A DNA stretch of 64,000 bases from JANQPX01 sp039197065 (GTDB lineage: Bacteria; Pseudomonadota; Alphaproteobacteria; Geminicoccales; Geminicoccaceae). The notes below the pieces were generated by a model. It ran no database searches. It was not told the DNA's origin and saw only the letters and a program-made list of their open reading frames with translations. The position numbers and the translations under genes are program-made. The stretch lies in assembly GCA_039197065.1 (NCBI GenBank), contig JBCCUL010000008.1, forward strand, positions 1 through 64,000, given 5' to 3'. This document shows positions 58,327 to 64,000 of the stretch, piece after piece (the first letter of the stretch is position 1; each line of letters opens with the position of its first letter).

Positions 58327-58399
58327 CGCCAGAACACACTCTCAAATAGCAAGACCTGATCGATGGCGCTCTTTATGTGTCAAATGATACCGCACGCCA

Positions 58400-58431
58400 A
58401 GAAAAAGGAGTGGGGGACGCTCCCCACTCCT
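58400..58431 (-). terminator. intrinsic terminator of the NTF2-fold gene
   Basis: On the minus strand: AGGAGTGGGG, loop AGCGTC, CCCCACTCCT, then TTTTTC (arms 58406-58415 and 58422-58431). Perfect 10-bp stem. Confidence 0.85.
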
Positions 58432-58448
58432 CGCCTGATCGTTCTGGA

Positions 58449-58913
58449 TTATTGGCAGGTGGCGGTTTCGGCTTCGACGTCCTGCCACGCGAAGTGCTGG
58501 AGGCCCCATGTGCCGCCATCAGCTGTTTTCCAGGTCATCATATAGGAACCTGCGTAGCAGCCGCTGTCGTCGGCGCCAGCGGTCACGGCGAAGTCGCCGC
58601 GCTCGACTACGCTGCCATCCTTTCCCGTTAGCGCTGACGTGGAATCCAGCTTGACGAATTTCACGTTCCATTCGCCCTCATTGCCGATGGTCGACGAGAA
58701 GCGCTCGACGATGGCATCGGGGCCCATGAAAGCGGTGTCGCCGGAGGCGCGGTGGAAGACGGCATCATCGGTGAAAACCGCTTTCACGGCGTCCCAGTCT
58801 CGGGCATTGAAGGCATCGATAAAGGGGCCGTGAGCGGTTGCGGCATCGAAATCGCCGGCGTGAGCCGTGCTGGTGAGCGCGAGGGCAGCAACGATAAGAC
58901 CAAATCGCGTCAT
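58449..58913 (-). CDS. exported SnoaL/DUF4440-like protein
   Basis: 154 residues from ATG 58911-58913 (GAGGGGGAT upstream). Signal peptide about 1-19 (MTRFGLIVAALALTSTAHAG). The mature NTF2-like domain has DAFNARDWDAVKAVFTDDAV (about residues 30-50), GPDAIVERFSSTI, ERGDFAVTAG and SYMMTWKTADGG. Periplasmic; substrate unknown. A Cys pair (CYAGSYM and the final ATCQ) could form a disulfide. A strong terminator follows. Confidence 0.85.
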   Translation of the reverse strand: MTRFGLIVAALALTSTAHAGDFDAATAHGPFIDAFNARDWDAVKAVFTDDAVFHRASGDTAFMGPDAIVERFSSTIGNEGEWNVKFVKLDSTSALTGKDGSVVERGDFAVTAGADDSGCYAGSYMMTWKTADGGTWGLQHFAWQDVEAETATCQ

Positions 58914-59145
58914 GATGGTATCCCCCTCAATCATCAACTCTAAATTACTTTCTTCAAAGCCAATGATTGAATAAAAGTTGATAATAATACTGATAACATT
59001 AATTTTATCGATCGATGTCACATTCTCTGTCAAGGAGAACAAGACAGCCAAAGCACAACGCTCTCACACGCCATGCCCGGCAATCTCGTCAAAAGCCCGC
59101 CAATCCCAGCCAGTCCCAGGCGAATAATGGCCGACGGCCCCGCCG

Positions 59146-60315
59146 TCACATGGGACAGTCTTTGGCGTAAACGTCCTGGTAGTCGTCGAAGACCTTTTCG
59201 GCGATTTCGGTCTGGTATTTGCCGTCCTCGCGCTTGGCGACTTTGACCAGGTAGAAATCCTGGATGGGGTAGTGGTTGTCGCCGAACGTGAAGTCGCCGC
59301 GTAGGGACTGGAAGTCGGCGGCTTTCAGGGCTGCGCGAAGGGTATCCTTGTCGTCCATATTGCCTGCCGTCGCGGACAGCGCGCTGTCGATCAGCTTGGC
59401 GGCGTCATAAGCCTGCATGGCATAAGTGCCGGGGACGCGGTCATATTTCTCCTCGTAGGCGGCGACGAAAGCCTTGGAAGCCTCATTGTCCATGTTGGGC
59501 GCCCAGTTGGCGCCGCCGAAGAAGCCGACGGCTGCGTCCTGCTGCGCCGGAAGCGTGGTCTCATCAACGGTGAAGGCGGAGAGGAACGGGATGGTTTCAA
59601 GCCCTGCCTGTCGATATTGCTTCACCAGGTTCACGCCCATGCCGCCGGGCATGAAGGTGAAGACGGCGTCCGGCTGGGAGGCGGCGAGCTGAGCGAGTTC
59701 GGCTGAAAAGTCGAGCTGGCCGAGCGGTGTGTAGAGCTCGTCGGTGACCTCGCCCGTGAAGTGGCGCTTGAAACCGGCGAGGCTGTCCTTACCGGCCTGG
59801 TAGTTGGGCGCCATCAGGAACACGCGCTCATAGCCCTGATCCTCGGCGTATTTGCCCAGGACCTCGTGGTTCTGATCATTTTGGTATGACGTGACAAAAA
59901 AATTCGGGTTGCATTCGGCACCGGCGAAATTGGAGGTGCCGGCGTTCGAACTGATCAGGATGGTGTCACTGTCGGTCACCGGCTTCATGATCGCCATGAG
60001 AATGTTCGAAAAGATCGGGCCGACGACGAAATCGACCTGATCTCGCTCGACCAGCTCCTTGGCCTTGTTGACGGCATTGTCCGGCTTCAGCTCGTCGTCG
60101 ACCACAATGACCTCGGCCTCAAGGCCGCCGAGCTTGCCGCCGAGATCCTCCAAGGCGAGAAGAAAGCCGTCGCGGGCCTGTTCGCCGAGGACGGCCGGCG
60201 GGCCGGAGAGCGTGTAGATCAGGCCGACTTTGACGCCTTCGGCCGAGGCGGCGCTGGTCGCCAGGGTTAGCGCAGCTCCCAACAATCCGGCTTTGATCTT
60301 TCCAAGTTTCATCAT
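59146..60315 (-). CDS. branched-chain amino acid-type ABC substrate-binding protein
   Basis: 389 residues. Signal peptide about 1-24 (AGLLGAALTLATSAASAEG). Peripla_BP_6 fold: VGLIYTLSGPPAVLGEQARD, VIVVDDELKPDNAVNKAKEL, VVGPIFSNILMAIM, ISSNAGTSNFAGAECNPNFF. It has the Ser/Thr/Asp positions of LivJ-like proteins, but the family also binds aromatic acids, urea and amides. No permease or ATPase genes are adjacent, so it is an orphan that may use a transporter encoded elsewhere or act as a sensor. Confidence 0.88.
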   Translation of the reverse strand: MMKLGKIKAGLLGAALTLATSAASAEGVKVGLIYTLSGPPAVLGEQARDGFLLALEDLGGKLGGLEAEVIVVDDELKPDNAVNKAKELVERDQVDFVVGPIFSNILMAIMKPVTDSDTILISSNAGTSNFAGAECNPNFFVTSYQNDQNHEVLGKYAEDQGYERVFLMAPNYQAGKDSLAGFKRHFTGEVTDELYTPLGQLDFSAELAQLAASQPDAVFTFMPGGMGVNLVKQYRQAGLETIPFLSAFTVDETTLPAQQDAAVGFFGGANWAPNMDNEASKAFVAAYEEKYDRVPGTYAMQAYDAAKLIDSALSATAGNMDDKDTLRAALKAADFQSLRGDFTFGDNHYPIQDFYLVKVAKREDGKYQTEIAEKVFDDYQDVYAKDCPM

Positions 60316-60462
60316 CGGACGCCCCCTCGTGATCGGTCATTCTGTGAGCCGGCCTCTCCGGGTGGTTTTCCGGCCGGCCGTGTTAATTTCGACTGTGCAG
60401 CAAAGGCGAAAACGCTGCAAACCGCAAGAGCGTGCGGCAGGCATCTCATGATGCCGCAGTCG

Positions 60463-61023
60463 TCAGGCGAGCAGCCAGCCGATCAGGATCATGCCGAGAG
60501 CACCTAGCGGCAGGACGATCTCGTGCATGGCGCGTTTCGAGATCATGTAAACCTTGCCCGCGTCGACGAAGACGAACTGCTGGTCCGGGGCAAAGCGGAT
60601 ACTGGCCGGTGGCCAGACGTGACGAGGTGCCGTCATGCCGAAGACACGTTGATAAGAGGAGAGCGTTTTCTGATACCAATCGGTGAATTTCTCGTCCTCG
60701 TCGGCGCCGCCTTCGGTCGGGCCGTGATGGGGCACGATCGGCAGACGCGGCGCCAGATCCTGCCAGTAGCTTCGGGTGTAGAGCATATGCAGATGCCAGG
60801 CCTGATCCACCTCGACGGACGGCGTTACCGGATGGCCGGCGCGGCACATCAAATAAAGAAAGCGTTTGTATTCCTCGATCACCAGGAGGGCGTAGTCGCG
60901 GGGCCAGCGATTTTCCAGGGCGAGGCGGGCGGAAAATGGCAGTTGTGAGCCGTCCTGGTCCAGGCTGAGACTGTCGATGTCCCGCCAAAGCGGGTCGTCA
61001 GCGTAAGTGTCACCCGCCACCAC
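60463..61023 (-). CDS. glycine-rich domain (GRDP)-like protein, C-terminal TM
   Basis: About 186 residues from a GTG at 61023 (GGAGG ahead); an ATG at 61089 would add a low-complexity Ala/Val tail that is only a shadow of the upstream gene. Motifs: FSARLALENRWPRDYALLVI, EYKRFLYLMCRAGHPVTPS, VDQAWHLHMLYTRSYWQDLA, EKFTDWYQKTLSSYQRVFG, HVWPPASIRFAPD. These match the GRDP/DUF1399-type module with its WHLHML signature. The C-terminus MHEIVLPLGALGMILIGWLL is a TM anchor. It overlaps or abuts the Cys/Gly-tailed membrane protein gene and is probably translated with it. Confidence 0.78.
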   Translation of the reverse strand: MVAGDTYADDPLWRDIDSLSLDQDGSQLPFSARLALENRWPRDYALLVIEEYKRFLYLMCRAGHPVTPSVEVDQAWHLHMLYTRSYWQDLAPRLPIVPHHGPTEGGADEDEKFTDWYQKTLSSYQRVFGMTAPRHVWPPASIRFAPDQQFVFVDAGKVYMISKRAMHEIVLPLGALGMILIGWLLA

Positions 61024-61567
61024 CGCAACCGCCTCCACAGCCGCCGTCACTGCCGCCGCAGCCTCCTTTACCGGTGGCACCACCGGCACTACAGCCGCCC
61101 ATCATCGAAGGGCCGCCAGAGCTGCTGCCGTACCTGCGCAAGCGGCTATCGCGCCAAGCTAGGATTCTGCGATAGGCCCTGCGAACATCGCGTAGATCCG
61201 ACTTCGTAATCCCAGTGACCAGTACGCACTGGTTCAGAGCGCGCTTGCCGGATTTCAGCGTTTTCCAGGTCGAGAGTGCGATCCGTAACGTGAAGGCGGC
61301 AACTATTCCGAAGAACAATGGCATGATGATGTCGGCAGGATGGTCGGGCACCGTAAAACCATTTGCCAGGATTATCAGAAGCGAGAGCGCCGATGCCGGA
61401 ACCAAAACACAAAGGTTCAAGAAGAGTTTGAGCTTCAGTCTCCTTGATGTGGTGATGTACTCAATTGCTTCGTCATCCAGTGCGTTTGGGTATTTGCGGT
61501 CGAATTCGACGATCATATGGTTGAGATCATCGATCGACATTTCAGTGGTCGATGTCTCCTGATTCAC
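61010..61567 (-). CDS. 2-TM protein with Cys/Gly-rich tail (TIGR04222-like)
   Basis: 185 residues. Two TM helices about 48-70 (LFLNLCVLVPASALSLLIIL) and 80-100 (IIMPLFFGIVAAFTLRIAL). A cytoplasmic helix with the pattern TKSDLRDVRRAYRRILAWRD follows. The tail about 150-185 is almost only Gly, Cys and Ser (GGCSAGGATGKGGCGG, then SDGGCGGGCGGGG). It resembles TIGR04222-type proteins, which combine a membrane part with Gly/Cys low-complexity ends. Its stop lies just downstream of the GRDP-like gene's GTG start. Function unknown. Confidence 0.72.
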   Translation of the reverse strand: MNQETSTTEMSIDDLNHMIVEFDRKYPNALDDEAIEYITTSRRLKLKLFLNLCVLVPASALSLLIILANGFTVPDHPADIIMPLFFGIVAAFTLRIALSTWKTLKSGKRALNQCVLVTGITKSDLRDVRRAYRRILAWRDSRLRRYGSSSGGPSMMGGCSAGGATGKGGCGGSDGGCGGGCGGGG

Positions 61568-61736
61568 TCTTCATCCCCATTTTGACATATAGCCTGTCCG
61601 GCCTTGTTTTCGGACTCCTCGCCCAAGGCCCCCACCGATCGATCTCTGTTCTCCTAGCGAACAAGAGATGAACCGGAGCTGACCCGTCGCCTGATAGCGC
61701 GTGTAGCGATTCAGCTCGGGTCGTCCGACGGTTGCC

Positions 61737-62549
61737 CTATCCTTGAACGATGGCCATCAGACGCATGCCCGGAGCATGGGTGAAGACACTATCCTTGCCG
61801 TCGACGGGCTCGTTGATGAGGCCGCTATTCGGGATGGCGGCGCCGTCAAGCCTGGCTTTAATGGCTTCCAGATCCGAGACGGCGAGCGTGAAATAGGGTT
61901 CTCGCGCGGCGGGGTCGGCGCTCCCGCCGTTGGCGTAGCCGGAGGTGACCCGCGTCAGCCTTATGGCGTGGTCGCCGCTCCGGAAGATGGCGCCGTCTGC
62001 ATTGACGCTCGGCGCGTCGCCGCCGATGAGTTCATGGAAGAACGTCACCGAGGCGTCGATGTCCTGGGCGGGGATCGCGGCCTGGCGGATGTGGATTTCG
62101 GCGGCGGAATCCTGCGCCTCCAGCGTCGCCTCCGGCAACGGGGCCACGGTCTGATTGACCTCGATCACGTTGAAAGAAGAATCGTAAACGTAGATCTGAT
62201 GAACGCCGGCCATGGCATAAACGCCGGCATCCGAATAAAGGACGCCGGCGGCGTCGAGCCGGGATCGCACGGCGGCCAGATCCGGCACGGAGATGGCGAA
62301 ATGACCGCCGACCGTAGGATTATGCATGAAGCCGTTGTCGCTCGCGAAGCTCGTTACCTGGCGCACCACATGCAGGCCGCGGTTTTCGGTGCCGAAATAA
62401 GCGATGCTGTCCTCGTCGTGATGCAGCTCGCCCGGGCGGTCAGGATAGGTCCACTGCCCCTCTCGAAGGCCGATCATGTCGCGCAGAAAGGCCTTCGTCT
62501 CCTGAACCTTCAAGGCGGGGACGTTGATGTGATGCAGCATCCAGCTCAT
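61737..62549 (-). CDS. two-domain VOC family protein (extradiol dioxygenase-like)
   Basis: 270 residues with two VOC modules, about 4-125 (LHHINVPALKVQETKAFLRD, SVPDLAAVRSRLDAAGVLY) and about 148-268 (IHIRQAAIPAQDIDASVTFF, AVSDLEAIKARLDG). The duplicated architecture with conserved His and Glu matches ring-cleaving dioxygenases and related lyases. The substrate is not readable. Neighbouring genes give no clue. Confidence 0.85.
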   Translation of the reverse strand: MSWMLHHINVPALKVQETKAFLRDMIGLREGQWTYPDRPGELHHDEDSIAYFGTENRGLHVVRQVTSFASDNGFMHNPTVGGHFAISVPDLAAVRSRLDAAGVLYSDAGVYAMAGVHQIYVYDSSFNVIEVNQTVAPLPEATLEAQDSAAEIHIRQAAIPAQDIDASVTFFHELIGGDAPSVNADGAIFRSGDHAIRLTRVTSGYANGGSADPAAREPYFTLAVSDLEAIKARLDGAAIPNSGLINEPVDGKDSVFTHAPGMRLMAIVQG

Positions 62550-62659
62550 AGCAGCCTCCCAGGGGCGGACGCGCCCCTACGTTGACTTGATGGGGCAGCT
62601 TGCCCCTGTGTTTATTCGATTATCGTTGTTTTCTGACGTATAGGAACCCGCCAAGCGGA

Positions 62660-63127
62660 TCAGGGGAGTACGCCTTCCTCTTTCAGGCGCTGGCGCAAAG
62701 CCTCCAGGCGTTCGGCATTGACGCCGAAATCGGAATAGCCGGTGCGCGCCGCGGACCGAACGGCGATCACCCCCTCTTCGGGTCGAAGCTGAAATTCAAG
62801 GTCATCGACAAAGCGAAAGATCCGGCTTCTGGATTCGGCGTGCAGATAGGTGTCATCAGCGGTGACGATCGTGGTGCGCGGCAGATCGGCGACCGCTTTT
62901 TGGAGCGCGCCCCAGGCCGCAGCCTGGTCCGCATAGCGGAACGGATCGACACGCTTCGTTTCGTCATCCGTATCGCTGGCGGCGCAATTGGGACTATCGG
63001 GACAAGGAGCCAGACGGCCGTCGCTTCCGAGACCGAGCGTCTCGGGCGCGCTGCTGCAGCCGAAAAGAAAGGACAGCATCAGCGCCCCCATCGCCGCTTT
63101 GATTGATCGTCCGGTCCCCATCATCAC
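62660..63127 (-). CDS. DUF1499 lipoprotein
   Basis: 155 residues. Lipoprotein signal with a lipobox near residues 21-24 (FLFGC). It has the DUF1499 core: CPDSPNCAASDTDDETKRVD, PFRYADQAAAWGALQKAVAD, DLPRTTIVTADDTYLHAESR, FRFVDDLEFQLRPEEGVIAVRSAARTGYSDFGVNAERLEAL. Its ATG overlaps the stop of the 5-FCL gene by 4 bases (ATGATG start), so the two are one operon. Function of DUF1499 is unknown. Confidence 0.87.
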   Translation of the reverse strand: MMMGTGRSIKAAMGALMLSFLFGCSSAPETLGLGSDGRLAPCPDSPNCAASDTDDETKRVDPFRYADQAAAWGALQKAVADLPRTTIVTADDTYLHAESRSRIFRFVDDLEFQLRPEEGVIAVRSAARTGYSDFGVNAERLEALRQRLKEEGVLP

Positions 63128-63714
63128 GGTCGATGCACCGCTCTTTCCGTGATCACCATATCGAGCGTCTGATCGTACGCATCGGTAGGCACCCGCTCAA
63201 CCTCCTGCGCCGCAAACGCCACGCCCACCGCCCGGACGCCGGGATCGCTTTCTTTAAGCGCCTGGATGGTACGGTCGTAATAGCCCTTGCCGTGACCGAG
63301 GCGTCGGCATGCCATGTCGAAAGCCAGAAGCGGGACGAGGACAACGGTAGGCGAGACGACCGCCGCCTCGGTCGCCGGCTCCATCACCTTGAAGCGCCCT
63401 TCGAGAAGTCGGTCTCCCGGCTTCCATTCATGGAATACCACCGGCTTGCCATCACCAACCATCCTCGGCAGGGCGCCGGCGGCGCCACGCTTGATTAGGG
63501 CGTTCAGAGCTGGACGGGGATCGAGTTCGCCTGGAAGCGGCCAATAAGCTGCGACGATAGCGCTGGCGTCGATATCGACCTCCCGGTCGATCGATGCTGC
63601 GACAGCCTTCGCTGCAAGGTCGTAATCAGCCGCGTCGATCGCGATGCGACGAGCATAGCAGCGTTTCCGTAGATCCGCTTTCTGGTCCGCCAGGTTCGGA
63701 AGGTTGATGCCCAT
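63124..63714 (-). CDS. 5-formyltetrahydrofolate cyclo-ligase
   Basis: 196 residues. ATP-dependent conversion of 5-formyl-THF to 5,10-methenyl-THF. Motifs: KADLRKRCYARR (basic N-terminal ATP/folate loop), VAAYWPLPGELDPRPALNAL, VVLVPLLAFDMACRRLGHGK, GYYDRTIQAL with the conserved Arg/Gly-rich segment. In alphaproteobacteria this gene usually follows 6S RNA, as here. The symbol ygfA/fau is used for it in other species. Confidence 0.94.
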   Translation of the reverse strand: MGINLPNLADQKADLRKRCYARRIAIDAADYDLAAKAVAASIDREVDIDASAIVAAYWPLPGELDPRPALNALIKRGAAGALPRMVGDGKPVVFHEWKPGDRLLEGRFKVMEPATEAAVVSPTVVLVPLLAFDMACRRLGHGKGYYDRTIQALKESDPGVRAVGVAFAAQEVERVPTDAYDQTLDMVITERAVHRP

Positions 63715-63733
63715 AACCGGCGAAGCCGTCCCC

Positions 63734-63754
63734 CAAAAAACCGGCGAAGCCGTT
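63734..63754 (-). terminator. intrinsic terminator of 6S RNA
   Basis: On the minus strand ACGGC-TTC-GCCGG then six T's. The same motif is repeated 24 bases downstream (63716-63729) but without a T-run. A second hairpin (GGCGGC-TCC-GCC, 63768-63779) lies just before it. Confidence 0.6.
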
Positions 63755-63769
63755 AAAAGAAATTAGTGG

Positions 63770-63932
63770 CGGAGCCGCCTTGGCCGTTGGTCCGATAAGT
63801 CCTCTGTGGCCTGCTTACGCAGGTGGGCGCCGTATTACCGAGACCACGGCCCCGGCAGGGACAGCTCCCTAGATAGAGAACATTGGCCCCAGGGATCTGT
63901 GGACCTGACGCACCAGGTAGCGACCGCCACCT
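63770..63932 (-). ncRNA. ssrS: 6S RNA (SsrS)
   Basis: Minus-strand sequence with alphaproteobacterial 6S features: the 5' half contains CCTGGTGCGTCAGGTCCACA and GATCCCTGGGGCCAATGTTC, a central bulge, and the 3' half CACCTGCGTAAGCAGG and CCACAGAGGACTTATC. Position between a zapA-like gene and the 5-FCL gene is the conserved alphaproteobacterial location. 6S RNA binds sigma70 RNA polymerase in stationary phase. Exact ends are estimated. Confidence 0.75.
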
Positions 63933-63937
63933 CTTAG

Positions 63938-64000
63938 TTAGGTTCTCTCGAGCTCGGCTGCAACAGCATTCAACTGCTCGGCGACCTGTTCGATCAAGGC
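63938..64000 (-). CDS. 3' end of a zapA-like gene (partial)
   Basis: The last 20 codons of a gene running off the right edge: ALIEQVAEQLNAVAAELERT then TAA (63938-63940). Heptad-like Leu/Ala/Glu spacing indicates a coiled coil. Together with the adjacent 6S RNA, it fits the C-terminal helix of the FtsZ-ring protein ZapA; the identification rests on position and heptads. Confidence 0.45.
   Translation of the reverse strand, partial: ALIEQVAEQLNAVAAELERT

Noticed and set aside
57292..58359. 355-codon open frame antisense to the TIR domain
   Set aside because: Only a reverse reading of the TIR-STAND gene, no motif of its own.

Overview
The window is a 64 kb piece of a GC-rich alphaproteobacterial chromosome, most likely Rhizobiales/Hyphomicrobiales. 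The evidence is the fused ispDF gene, the ntrBC-ntrYX-trkA-hfq-hflX block, a CIRCE-controlled groESL, an atpHAGDC cluster without the Fo genes, the order (zapA)-6S RNA-5-formyl-THF cyclo-ligase, and dispersed AGAGCTTTTTCCG-type repeats like those I associate with Rhizobiales genomes. The genus cannot be fixed from sequence alone. No rRNA, tRNA, CRISPR array or intact insertion sequence was recognised.

Layout. 0-6 kb: accessory metabolic genes (an SDR/NTF2-fold pair divergent from a TetR regulator, an MFS carrier, two overlapping SDRs). 6-10.4 kb: a likely minus-strand operon of a 1076-residue Ser-rich protein with SH3, LysM and a DUF6973-like C-terminus, a small membrane-anchored protein, and a CobB-type sirtuin. 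10.6-14.9 kb: surface-polysaccharide-type genes (GT4, a phage-tailspike-like beta-helix protein, GT2). 15-17.9 kb: HpcH/HpaI aldolase, dodecin, cinA, ispDF. 18-28 kb: the core nitrogen two-component block plus trkA, hfq and hflX. 28-30.3 kb: groESL. 30.3-31.4 kb: an AT-rich islet with an unfamiliar 2-TM protein. 31.4-35 kb: ClC transporter divergent from an IlvD/Edd sugar-acid dehydratase. 35.9-40.8 kb: F1 ATP synthase operon. 41-44 kb: an unknown multi-TM protein and a repeat-rich non-coding block. 44-51 kb: small enzymes, then a sugar ABC transporter and an aldose-1-epimerase-like gene. 51-55 kb: a secreted hypothetical, a PQQ-type sugar dehydrogenase, oxyR and a decayed 3' remnant of pqqE. 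55.4-58.3 kb: a bacterial NLR-like TIR-STAND-TPR protein. 58.4-64 kb: NTF2-fold exported protein, orphan LivJ-like binding protein, a Cys/Gly-tailed membrane protein overlapping a GRDP-like gene, two-domain VOC protein, DUF1499 lipoprotein, 5-FCL, 6S RNA and the end of a zapA-like gene.

How the genes work together. The core blocks serve nitrogen control (NtrBC, NtrYX), RNA-based regulation (Hfq, 6S RNA), protein folding (GroESL) and ATP synthesis. The sugar transporter, epimerase-like protein, sugar dehydrogenase and sugar-acid dehydratase point to periplasmic and cytoplasmic use of aldoses and aldonic acids. The most notable accessory elements are the TIR-STAND protein, the LysM/DUF6973 operon, the SLATT-like islet gene, and two families of dispersed palindromic repeats: five copies of one of about 77 bp and three of one of about 100 bp. 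The repeats cluster at the accessory junctions, including both sides of the ATP synthase operon.
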